A stretch of 28,187 bases of DNA from Massiliimalia sp964370215 (GTDB lineage Bacteria; Bacillota; Clostridia; Oscillospirales; Ruminococcaceae). Location: the NCBI GenBank assembly GCA_964370215.1, contig CAYJIM010000028.1:1-28187 (forward strand), in the 5' to 3' direction. This document shows positions 7,703-15,322 of the stretch, in pieces. Both the position numbers and the translations under genes were made by a program. The notes beneath the pieces were generated by a model. The model was not told the DNA's origin. It ran no database searches and saw only the letters and a program-made list of their open reading frames with translations. Numbering within the stretch: position 1 is the stretch's first letter; each line of letters starts with the position of its first letter.

Positions 7703-7747
7703 GTAAGGTGATTTTCACAAAACTATTGAAAATAAATAGAAAAACTG

Positions 7748-7776
7748 TTGACATGCTGTTATTTTAGTGCTATACT
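7748..7776 (+). promoter_or_regulatory. Sigma-A promoter of the sulfated-sugar operon
   Basis: TTGACA (7748-7753), a 17-base spacer and TATACT (7771-7776). The expected start point is at about 7783, immediately before or within the operator palindrome. Confidence 0.88.
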
Positions 7777-7784
7777 GACATTAT

Positions 7785-7798
7785 TGTAAGCGCTTACA
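7785..7798. promoter_or_regulatory. LacI/CcpA-family operator at the operon start point
   Basis: The perfect 14-bp palindrome TGTAAGCGCTTACA has the central CG typical of LacI-family and catabolite-responsive (cre) sites. It sits on the expected transcription start of the binding-protein operon, where bound repressor would block initiation. It could be read by the adjacent regulator, by CcpA, or by both. Confidence 0.85.
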
Positions 7799-7852
7799 GC
7801 AAGTGCTACCCATTTTATCCACCCAAATTAAGCAATGATAGGAGCGTTCACC

Positions 7853-9181
7853 ATGAAAACTACCATGAAAAAAATCTTAGTCGGTCTTTTGAGCACCTCA
7901 ATGTTGTTGTCTCTTGCCGCTTGTGGCGAAGCGACCACTCCCACGGAAGGCACTGCTGACGGCGAAAATGTAAGCGCTTCCACCGCTGATGAGCCGGAGT
8001 CTGAAGAATCCACCGATGATGCCACAGGACTTGACATGAATGTTTGGATCGCAGGTACCGGCGACGGCGTTTCGGACGAAGCCTACAGCACCATTTTTGA
8101 TGCCTACACCGCAGAGAGCGGCAACAATGTGGAAATCACCTACATCTCTTGGAGTGAATATTTTACCAAACTCACCACCGGCATTTTGGGTGGCACCGGC
8201 CCTGACGTCTTTATGAGTGGGTACGGGCAATTCGGCACCCTGCTCGAAGGTGACAATCTACTGGCACTGGACGATTACATCCCTGCTGATTGGGATGGGC
8301 TCGACGACATTCAACAAAACATTTTAGACATCGGAAAAAGTGGTGGCAGCACCTATGGCTTGTTCATGCCGGCAACCCGTGTCATCTACTACCGCAAGGA
8401 CATCGCCGCTGCCAATGGCGTAACCGAGGACGATTTGACCATCGATTCGCTCGCAGATTTTGAAAGTTTGATTGCCAAAATGACGGTGATGGAAGGTGAT
8501 ACGACCTCCATGTATGGGTTGAGTTTGGCGTATGCCACCAATGCAGAACAACAGCTGTTTGTCACCGCCTCGATGGTTGACCCCGACTATGCCCTGTGGA
8601 ACGATGACTCCACCGCTGCCTTCAATACCGATGCCGCCACCACCGCTTGGGACAGCATGGTCACCCTTTATGAAGACGGCTACATCTCACTACAGGATGC
8701 GGCAGCGTCCGACAACGGTTTGACCCAAGGGGTTGCCGCCATGGCCATCGGTGCTGAAGGCGACTACGCCATGCTCGACGCCACCTTCCCCGACCAAATC
8801 GGCATTGTCACCAACAACTGTAGCACGCTATTGATCGGTGACTACTTCTGTGTCAATCCTGCCGGTGAGCATCTCGAAGAATCGGTCGACCTGCTCCTGC
8901 ACATGTGGTCGGTGGAATCTTGGGAAACCCATATGACTGTCCGTTCGGCATATCCTGCACGTATTTCTCTACAGGACGCCTACATCGCACAAAATGAAGA
9001 ATTTGAAAATGTTGTACTTGCAAGTTCGTTGGCAAACGCCTACTGCTTCACCCCATTTGGCGGATTCACCGAAGCGGTCACCCATTTGAGAACCGCCATC
9101 CAAGAACCATTTTACGGCACCCCATCGGCAGATGCACTTGCCACCGCCGAAACCGCTTGGAATGGCGTTGCCACACAATAA
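7853..9181 (+). CDS. Sugar ABC transporter substrate-binding lipoprotein
   Basis: This is a family 1 extracellular solute-binding protein that captures an oligosaccharide or sugar for the two permeases encoded next. The 442 residues start with a lipoprotein signal (KK, hydrophobic stretch, LSLAAC) with the lipidated Cys at about 24. An acidic Thr/Glu linker follows, then a typical binding domain with ITYISWSEYFTKLTTGILGGTGPDVF. The ATG at 7853 follows AGGAG; an ATG at 7865 is the alternative. It is the first gene of the operon, behind a regulated promoter. The operon contains no ATPase gene, so a shared MsmX-type ATPase encoded elsewhere probably drives transport. The sulfatase genes downstream suggest a sulfated ligand. 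Confidence 0.93.
   Translation: MKTTMKKILVGLLSTSMLLSLAACGEATTPTEGTADGENVSASTADEPESEESTDDATGLDMNVWIAGTGDGVSDEAYSTIFDAYTAESGNNVEITYISWSEYFTKLTTGILGGTGPDVFMSGYGQFGTLLEGDNLLALDDYIPADWDGLDDIQQNILDIGKSGGSTYGLFMPATRVIYYRKDIAAANGVTEDDLTIDSLADFESLIAKMTVMEGDTTSMYGLSLAYATNAEQQLFVTASMVDPDYALWNDDSTAAFNTDAATTAWDSMVTLYEDGYISLQDAAASDNGLTQGVAAMAIGAEGDYAMLDATFPDQIGIVTNNCSTLLIGDYFCVNPAGEHLEESVDLLLHMWSVESWETHMTVRSAYPARISLQDAYIAQNEEFENVVLASSLANAYCFTPFGGFTEAVTHLRTAIQEPFYGTPSADALATAETAWNGVATQ
7969..7982. promoter_or_regulatory. Second, intragenic LacI/CcpA-type operator
   Basis: TGTAAGCGCTTCCA inside the lipoprotein linker matches the promoter operator in its first 12 bases and fits the catabolite-responsive consensus closely. 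Its centre is 184 bp from the first site. It may be an auxiliary operator for looping or a roadblock. It could also be chance in a Ser/Ala-coding segment. Confidence 0.5.
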
Positions 9182-9214
9182 CCCCCTTCAACTGTTGAAA
9201 AAGGAGTGAAAATT

Positions 9215-10111
9215 ATGTCGGGAGCAGTCAAAAAACGCGCCAAACGCAATCCCGAGCAGACGGCAGGGTATCTTCTGATTGCTCCTGCGTACATTTTATA
9301 TCTGGTGTTTATCCTCATTCCCATCGGGTGGACGATCGCCATGTCCTTCACCGATTACAACTTTTCCACCGCAAACTTTGTCTGGTTTTCCAACTATGTC
9401 GCTCTATTGCAGGATGCTGTCTTTTTGAAGAGTGTCGGCAACACCATCCTATTCGGGCTATACACCATTCTCCCGACCATGGTCATCGGCCTTGGCCTCG
9501 CAGTACTGTTGAACAACAACATTGCAGGGAAAGGGATTTTTCGCACGGTGTTTTATCTACCGAACATCATCTCGATGGTGGCGGTGTCGATGGCGTGGCT
9601 CTATCTGATGGACACCAATGCCGGTCTTTTCAATACAACACTGCGCATGATGGGACTGGATGCGGTGCAGTGGTTGAGCGATCCGGCACTGGCGATGATC
9701 TCAGTCGCCATCACCAGCATCTGGGCAACCGTTGGCTACAACATGGTCATTTTTTTGGCTGGCTTACAGGCAATCCCACAGGATTTGTATGAAGCGGCAT
9801 CGATTGACGGTGTTGGCAAATGGGGACAATTTCGGTTCATCACCGTACCGCTTCTTGCCCCATCCATCTTCTTCGTCTTTGTCAATGCCTGCATTCGTTC
9901 CTTTCAGGTGTTTGGGCAGGTGTTGATCATGACCGGCGGTGGCCCTGTCAACTCCACCACCACCATTGCACACCAAATTTACAGCAACGGATTTTTGTAT
10001 TATAAAATGGGTTATGCCTCTTCCCAAGCGGTCATCCTGTTGCTCATTGTACTGGTCATCACCATGATCAACTTTAAATATGGAAAGGGGAATCGTGATG
10101 AGCTCTCATAA
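9215..10111 (+). CDS. Sugar ABC transporter permease (MalF/UgpA type)
   Basis: One of two inner-membrane subunits of the sugar importer. The 298 residues have six hydrophobic helices, starting with PAYILYLVFILIPIGWTIAMSFTDY, and the cytoplasmic EAA loop EAASIDGVGKWGQFRFITVPLL near residue 190, which contacts the ATPase. The ATG at 9215 follows AAGGAG by 8 nt. The in-frame GTG at 9206 overlaps this ribosome site and is rejected. The gene overlaps the next permease by 14 bases, indicating translational coupling. Confidence 0.94.
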   Translation: MSGAVKKRAKRNPEQTAGYLLIAPAYILYLVFILIPIGWTIAMSFTDYNFSTANFVWFSNYVALLQDAVFLKSVGNTILFGLYTILPTMVIGLGLAVLLNNNIAGKGIFRTVFYLPNIISMVAVSMAWLYLMDTNAGLFNTTLRMMGLDAVQWLSDPALAMISVAITSIWATVGYNMVIFLAGLQAIPQDLYEAASIDGVGKWGQFRFITVPLLAPSIFFVFVNACIRSFQVFGQVLIMTGGGPVNSTTTIAHQIYSNGFLYYKMGYASSQAVILLLIVLVITMINFKYGKGNRDELS

Positions 10112-10979
10112 TCGTTTGCGTGAAAGACGCGTTGGATTGAAGTTTTTTCTGTTGCTCTTCCTCGCCGTCGCCACCATGATTCCCATTTACATCATCTTCA
10201 TCACCGCCTTTAAAACCGACCCTGAAGTCTCGGCGATGAGTTTTAGTTGGCTGCCCAACAGCTTCACCTATACCGGAAACTTTCAAGCCGCCTTTGAGAT
10301 GGTGGACTGGTTCTTGTGCTACCGCAACAGCTTTATCTTGACTTTTGTCACGGTGGTGGTCAGCCTGTTCATCAACTCCATTGCAGGATACTCCTTTGCA
10401 CGGTTACGCTTTAAGGGCAAAAACCTGCTCTTCATCCTCATTTTGGTGGGATTGATGGTCTCTCCACAGTCGATCATCATTCCACAGTTTTTGATGATGA
10501 AAAACTTTCCGTTGGTGGGTGGCAACGACCTGTTTGGCAGCGGTGGATCGGGACTGTTGGACACCTTCGCCTCGATGATTCTACCGGCGGCCTCCGGTTC
10601 CTTCGGCATCTTTCTCTGCCGTCAGTTTTACATTTCCTTCCCCTCCGCACTGGACGAAGCGGCACGCATCGATGGCTGTGGCCCCATCAAAGCGTATTTT
10701 TACATCTTCCTGCCGATGTCCAAAACCATTTTGGCAACCCTCACCATCTTCAAAGCAGTGTCGGTTTGGAACGACTTTTTCTATCCGTTGATCATGACTT
10801 CTTCGCAAGACATGTACACGGTGCAACTCGGTCTGCAAATGTTCAAGGGCAGTACGGGCACCCAATACAACTGGTTGATGGCGGCAACCCTTGTTTCCAT
10901 CCTCCCCATGATTTTGGTCTATGCTTTTGCGCAAAAATCCTTTGTACAGGGCATTGCCACAACGGGGATGAAAAACTAG
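10098..10979 (+). CDS. Sugar ABC transporter permease (MalG/UgpE type)
   Basis: The second membrane subunit, 293 residues, begins with RVGLKFFLLLFLAVATMIPIYIIFITAFK, typical of MalG-type proteins. Its EAA loop reads DEAARIDGCGPIKAYFYIFLP at about 190-210. The ATG at 10098 has AAGGGG 7 nt upstream and lies within the end of the previous gene. The sulfatase gene follows after 38 bases on the same strand without a terminator, so the importer and the sulfatases are probably one transcript. Confidence 0.94.
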   Translation: MSSHNRLRERRVGLKFFLLLFLAVATMIPIYIIFITAFKTDPEVSAMSFSWLPNSFTYTGNFQAAFEMVDWFLCYRNSFILTFVTVVVSLFINSIAGYSFARLRFKGKNLLFILILVGLMVSPQSIIIPQFLMMKNFPLVGGNDLFGSGGSGLLDTFASMILPAASGSFGIFLCRQFYISFPSALDEAARIDGCGPIKAYFYIFLPMSKTILATLTIFKAVSVWNDFFYPLIMTSSQDMYTVQLGLQMFKGSTGTQYNWLMAATLVSILPMILVYAFAQKSFVQGIATTGMKN

Positions 10980-11017
10980 ATCGGTCGCATCCAATCCGGT
11001 AGAAAGAAGGTGTTTTT

Positions 11018-12487
11018 ATGAAAGCGATCATGCTGATGTTCGACTCGCTCAATCGCCACATGCTGTCGCCCTATGGCTGTGACTGGACACACACTGAAAA
11101 TTTTAGGCGTTTGGCAGATCGCTGTGTCACCTTTGACAACAGCTATGCCGCAAGTTTACCCTGTATGCCGGCAAGGCGGGAGTTGCACACCGGTCGATAC
11201 AATTTTTTGCACAACAGTTGGGGGCCTTTAGAGCCCTACGACGACTCGATGCCACAACTGCTGAAAGAACACGGCGTGTACACCCATTTGATCAGCGACC
11301 ACCAACATTACTGGGAAGACGGCGGGGCGACCTACCATCATCGCTACAACACATGGGAAGCGGTGCGTGGGCAGGAGGGCGATTATTGGAAAGGACAAGT
11401 CGGCAAGGTGCAGATGCCGGATCATTACGGGATCTCCCTGCGTCAAGATGTGGTGAACAGGCAGTACATTCAAACAGAAGAGGAGCAACCACAGGCAAAG
11501 GTCTTCTCTTTAGGCTTTGAATTCTTAGAGGCCAACAGAGAGGAAGACAACTGGTTTTTACACCTCGAAACCTTTGATCCGCATGAGCCATTTTACAGCA
11601 TGCAACGCTACAAGGAATTGTATCCCCACGACTATCAAGGAAAACAATTTGACTGGCCCCCTTACGGCAAGGTCACCGAACCACGTGAGGCAGTACAGCA
11701 TTGTCGCTTTGAGTATGCTGCCCTACTTTCGATGTGCGATCGGTATTTGGGGAAACTACTCGACTATATGGACAGCCACCACATGTGGGAGGACACCATG
11801 CTCATTGTCAACACCGACCACGGATTTTTACTCAGTGAGCACGATTGTTGGGCAAAAACCATCCATCCCTTTTACAATGAAATTGCCCACACCCCGCTCT
11901 TTGTCTGGGATCCACGGGTAAAAGTACAGGGACAGCGTCGAACGTCTTTGGTACAAACCATCGACCTTGCCCCCACCCTCTTGGACTTTTTTGACACACC
12001 CATCCCACCTGACATGCAGGGGCACCCCTTAAAACAGGTTTTGGTAGACGACACCCCCATCCGAGAGGCAGGCTTGTTTGGTCTGCACGGGGCACAGGTC
12101 AACATCACCGACGGGCGATATGTCTACATGCGGGCACCTTGTCAGGACAACACCCCACTCTACGACTATACCCAAATGCCCACCCACATGCGTACCCTTT
12201 ACAGTGTAAAAGAGATGCGCACCATGACACTGGCAGACCCCTTCTCCTTTACCAAGGGGACCAAAACCATGCGCATCATCGCCGATAGCGGGTTGACCGG
12301 TGGTCGCACCCTACAGTATGCCCATACCCTGTATGACTTGGCTGTCGACCCAAAGCAGGAGCGTCCCATCACTGACCCTGAAATAGAGGAGCGTCTGTGC
12401 ATGCAAATGGTGCAACTCATGCAACAAAACGATGCCCCAAAAGAACAGTACCAACGTTTAGACCTTATGCGTTATCTTACAAAATAG
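11018..12487 (+). CDS. Sulfatase family hydrolase, Cys type, cytoplasmic
   Basis: This protein is predicted to hydrolyse a sulfate ester. The 489 residues contain the sulfatase signature SLPCMPARRELHTGR with C49 as the formylglycine precursor (CxPxR), a metal-site aspartate D9 and an NTDHGF motif (D267, H268). In the first metal motif the usual paired Asp is reduced to DS, a difference from classical arylsulfatases. It has no signal peptide and begins directly with the first beta strand, so it works in the cytoplasm on imported substrate. A Cys-type protein in an anaerobe needs the radical-SAM maturase (anSME), which is not in the window. The exact substrate is unknown. A phosphonate or phosphodiester hydrolase of the same superfamily is a less likely alternative. 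Confidence 0.88.
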   Translation: MKAIMLMFDSLNRHMLSPYGCDWTHTENFRRLADRCVTFDNSYAASLPCMPARRELHTGRYNFLHNSWGPLEPYDDSMPQLLKEHGVYTHLISDHQHYWEDGGATYHHRYNTWEAVRGQEGDYWKGQVGKVQMPDHYGISLRQDVVNRQYIQTEEEQPQAKVFSLGFEFLEANREEDNWFLHLETFDPHEPFYSMQRYKELYPHDYQGKQFDWPPYGKVTEPREAVQHCRFEYAALLSMCDRYLGKLLDYMDSHHMWEDTMLIVNTDHGFLLSEHDCWAKTIHPFYNEIAHTPLFVWDPRVKVQGQRRTSLVQTIDLAPTLLDFFDTPIPPDMQGHPLKQVLVDDTPIREAGLFGLHGAQVNITDGRYVYMRAPCQDNTPLYDYTQMPTHMRTLYSVKEMRTMTLADPFSFTKGTKTMRIIADSGLTGGRTLQYAHTLYDLAVDPKQERPITDPEIEERLCMQMVQLMQQNDAPKEQYQRLDLMRYLTK

Positions 12488-12492
12488 AGCAT

Positions 12493-12510
12493 ACAGCAGT
12501 GATCTGCTGT
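12493..12510 (+). other. Intercistronic hairpin between the sulfatase genes
   Basis: ACAGCAG-tgat-CTGCTGT forms a 7-bp stem with no T run, between the first sulfatase stop and the ribosome site of the second. It may be an RNA-processing or stability element. It is not a convincing terminator. Confidence 0.45.
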
Positions 12511-12533
12511 GACAGAAAGTTGAGGTGCACCAC

Positions 12534-13907
12534 ATGAAACCAAATGTCCTACTCATCAACTGTGACGATTTGGGGTATGGGGATCTCGGTTGTTATGGTT
12601 CGAGGTTGAACGACACCCCCACCATTGACCATTTGGCAAAAACCGGTGTCAAGTTCAACAGTTTTTATGCCAGTTCCTCCATCTGTACCCCCTCCCGGGC
12701 ATCCTTGATGACAGGGTGCTATGCCCAACGGGTACAAATGCCCCTTGTCCTTTTCCCCGGTGCCAAAACAGGGCTGAACAAGTCGGAATTCACCATGCCA
12801 CGGCTGTTTAAAAACGCAGGGTACAACACCATGCTCGTCGGCAAGTGGCATTGTGGCGACCACGAAGACACCCTGCCGCTACAATTTGGGTTTGACGACT
12901 ATTACGGACTGCCCTACAGCAATGACATGGGCAGGCAGGCGCGCAAGTCGGGTGAGCACCTTCCTCCGCTCCCCTTGATTCGTGGTCAAAAGGTGTTCCA
13001 ACAGCAACCCGACCAAGCGGGATTGACCGAGCGCTATGTGGAAAAATCCATCGAGTTTATCCAAAAGAGTGCAGCGGAGCAAACGCCTTTTTTTCTCTAC
13101 CTTGCCCATATGCACGTCCATCTTCCCTTATATGAGCAGGAACGTTTTTTGAGAGAGAGTCGCAACGGCGATTTTGGCGCTTGTGTTTCCGGCATCGACT
13201 GGTCGGTCAGTGCATTGCTCCATGAGTTAAAGTCACTGGGGCTTTATGAAAACACTCTCATCATCTTCACCTCTGACAACGGGTCGCGTGGCAAGGATGG
13301 TGCTTCTAATCATCCCTTGCGTGGAGAAAAATTTTCCTGTTATGAAGGGGGATTTCGGGTTCCGTTCATCGCCCATTGGCACGGGCACCTGCCACAAGGC
13401 GTGGAGATCGACAACATGGCAAGTCACATCGATCTGCTCCCCACCTTTGCCACGCTGTTGGATGCCCCACTGAGTGCTTCACCCATTGATGGGGTGGATA
13501 TTTCAAAGATGTTTTACGGGCAAGATCTTCCCTTGCGGGAAACCTTCGCTTACTACTTTGACTACTACCTTGCCGGCATCCGCAAAGGCCGATATAAACT
13601 ACTGGTCGGAGACACCACCGAAGGTGACGGCAAACGTGTCGGGTTTTACCACGACCCCATGTTGCTGTTTGATTTAAAGGCAGACGTGGAGGAAGCACAC
13701 AACCTGATCCATCAACTGCCCGATATTGCTGCCGATCTGTTGCAGGAAATGCAGCCTTTCCGTACAGCCCTTGGGGATTTTTTTGACGGCACCATCGGCA
13801 AAGAAGTGCGCCCCTGCACTCAAATCGCCAACCCCAAACCCCTCACCACCTATGACGAAAACCACCCCTATATCGTCGCCATTTACGACAAGGACGATCG
13901 AGGATAG
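12534..13907 (+). CDS. Arylsulfatase-like sulfatase, Cys type, cytoplasmic
   Basis: A classical arylsulfatase-type protein of about 457 residues. The metal pair D11-D12 is in NCDDLGYGDLGCYG, the formylglycine Cys C51 in CTPSRASLMTG, K104 and H106 in VGKWHCGDH, and D248-N249 in TSDNGSRG, so every active-site block is present. There is no signal peptide, so it is cytoplasmic like its neighbour. The two sulfatases are not close copies, which suggests two different ester positions on one sugar. The ATG at 12534 follows AGGTG by 6 nt; a GTG at 12525 is less likely. The gene ends at a terminator and is the last of the operon. Confidence 0.93.
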   Translation: MKPNVLLINCDDLGYGDLGCYGSRLNDTPTIDHLAKTGVKFNSFYASSSICTPSRASLMTGCYAQRVQMPLVLFPGAKTGLNKSEFTMPRLFKNAGYNTMLVGKWHCGDHEDTLPLQFGFDDYYGLPYSNDMGRQARKSGEHLPPLPLIRGQKVFQQQPDQAGLTERYVEKSIEFIQKSAAEQTPFFLYLAHMHVHLPLYEQERFLRESRNGDFGACVSGIDWSVSALLHELKSLGLYENTLIIFTSDNGSRGKDGASNHPLRGEKFSCYEGGFRVPFIAHWHGHLPQGVEIDNMASHIDLLPTFATLLDAPLSASPIDGVDISKMFYGQDLPLRETFAYYFDYYLAGIRKGRYKLLVGDTTEGDGKRVGFYHDPMLLFDLKADVEEAHNLIHQLPDIAADLLQEMQPFRTALGDFFDGTIGKEVRPCTQIANPKPLTTYDENHPYIVAIYDKDDRG

Positions 13908-13928
13908 CCCACCAAAAGAACCCCTCAC

Positions 13929-13962
13929 AAAAAACCGATCAACCATATGGCTGATCGGTTTT
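13929..13962 (+). terminator. Intrinsic terminator of the sulfatase operon
   Basis: AAAACCGATCA (13931-13941) pairs with TGATCGGTTTT (13952-13962) around a ten-base loop. It starts about 20 bases after the second sulfatase stop. The tail TTTTCGATTGCGG recurs after the hairpin at 14094-14124. Confidence 0.8.
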
Positions 13963-13965
13963 CGA

Positions 13966-14092
13966 TTGCGGTTTTCTGAACGTTCTGCCAGAGCGTCCAA
14001 AAATTCGCAAGTCAAGGAACAAACCTTGCAAATGAGAGAGTAATACACTAAGTATATGAACGAAATTTGCAAGGTGCAGTGACACAGAAAGA
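13966..14092. other. Structured intergenic element with alternative hairpins
   Basis: No gene is seen between the two convergent operons. The segment has an 11-bp inverted repeat, ACCTTGCAAAT (14023-14033) and ATTTGCAAGGT (14065-14075), with a 31-base AT-rich loop. A competing short hairpin, CAAGG-aacaaa-CCTTG, lies at 14013-14028. The segment is flanked by two related copies of the tail TTTTCG(A/G)TTGCGGTTTT, one after each terminator. I suspect a dispersed intergenic element or small RNA, but no second copy is in this window. Confidence 0.45.
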
Positions 14093-14093
14093 A

Positions 14094-14124
14094 ACAAGGT
14101 GAGCGACATGGCTCACCTTGTTTT
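14094..14124 (-). terminator. Hairpin terminator at the end of the polyamine operon
   Basis: An 11-bp stem, ACAAGGTGAGC (14094-14104) and GCTCACCTTGT (14111-14121), has a six-base loop. T-rich sequence lies on both sides. On the minus strand the tail is TTTCTTTC, about 30 bases after the nspC-type stop. Confidence 0.7.
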
Positions 14125-14155
14125 CGGTTGCGGTTTTTTCGAGGGTCTGGAAATT

Positions 14156-15319
14156 TTAGCTCAAGCGTGTTTTAAAATTATGATAATCAAAGGCACGCAG
14201 GCAGGTCAGGGTATTTTGTTCCGTCAACAACTGAATAGAGGGCAGGGGCATGCCGTTGAAGGTGTTGTTTTTCACCATCGAATAAATCGCCATATCCTCC
14301 AAAATCAGCTTGTCGCCCAATTGCAATGGGCAGTCAAAGGAATAGTCTCCCAAAATGTCACCGGCAAGGCAGGTCGGCCCACCCAGTCGGTAGGTGTATG
14401 GCTTTTCCCCTGCTTCCCCACTGTCAAACAGCGGTGGGCGATAGGGCATTTCCAGTACATCCGGCATGTGGCAGGCAGCAGAGGTATCCAAAATCGCCAC
14501 ACCCATGCCATTTTCAAACACATCCTGCACCGTGGTGACAAGGTAACCGGCACGCAATGCCACCGCCTCACCCGGCTCAATATACACTTCTAAGTCATGC
14601 CGTGATTTGAGCGACAGGATGGTGTCGATGAGCAATTGACGGTTGTAATCGGGACGGGTGATGTGGTGTCCACCCCCGAGGTTCAACCATTTGAGTTGTT
14701 TGAAAAAACACCCAAACTTTTCTTCCACTGCGACAAGGGTCTCCACCAGCGGTTCTGCCCCTTGTTCGCACAGGGTGTGAAAGTGTAACCCTTCCACTCC
14801 GTCCGGCAGGGTGTCGCCCAACTTGTCTCTCGTGATCCCCAAGCGAGAACCCGTCGAGCAAGGGTCGTAAATGCCCCCCTCTTGGGTGGAATGTTCGGGG
14901 TTGATCCGCAATCCACAGGAAACCCCTGCGTCACGGGCGGTTTTTGAAAAGCGTTCCCATTGGCTGAGGGAATTGAAAATCATATGACCGCAAATGCGGG
15001 TCAGCTCCTCGATCTGCTCCGGCGGATAGGCGCCACAAAAGACATGCGTCTCCTTGCCAAATTCCTCAAACCCGAGCTTTGCCTCATACAGGCCACTGGC
15101 GGTTGTCCCGTCTAGGTATTGTGCCAATAGCGGGTAGGTGGCGAAGGCGGAATACGCCTTTTGCGCCAACAGCACCTTACAGCCTGCCGCATCGGCGACG
15201 GCACGTAAGGTTTTGGCGTTCTCTGTTAATTTTTTCTCGTCGATGACATAGCAAGGGGTGGGTGCTGTTTTGAGCACTTCCACCGTTTGCGGATCAAGGA
15301 TCGGATAAAGGCTACTCAT
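14156..15319 (-). CDS. nspC: Carboxynorspermidine/carboxyspermidine decarboxylase
   Basis: This PLP enzyme of the alanine-racemase fold removes the carboxyl group from carboxynorspermidine or carboxyspermidine to give the triamine. The 387 residues contain the PLP lysine K54 in LLAQKAYSAFATYPLL, a phosphate loop GGGHH near 238, EPGEAV near 270, and the C-terminal sheet domain with LGGPTCLAGDILGDY carrying the active-site Cys and Asp. The first substrate loop TPCYVIDEKKL is typical of NspC. The ATG starts three bases after the stop of the dehydrogenase gene, so the pair is translated together. It is the last gene of the operon. Whether norspermidine, spermidine or a longer amine is made cannot be told from sequence alone. 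Confidence 0.93.
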   Translation of the reverse strand: MSSLYPILDPQTVEVLKTAPTPCYVIDEKKLTENAKTLRAVADAAGCKVLLAQKAYSAFATYPLLAQYLDGTTASGLYEAKLGFEEFGKETHVFCGAYPPEQIEELTRICGHMIFNSLSQWERFSKTARDAGVSCGLRINPEHSTQEGGIYDPCSTGSRLGITRDKLGDTLPDGVEGLHFHTLCEQGAEPLVETLVAVEEKFGCFFKQLKWLNLGGGHHITRPDYNRQLLIDTILSLKSRHDLEVYIEPGEAVALRAGYLVTTVQDVFENGMGVAILDTSAACHMPDVLEMPYRPPLFDSGEAGEKPYTYRLGGPTCLAGDILGDYSFDCPLQLGDKLILEDMAIYSMVKNNTFNGMPLPSIQLLTEQNTLTCLRAFDYHNFKTRLS

Positions 15320-15322
15320 CGG

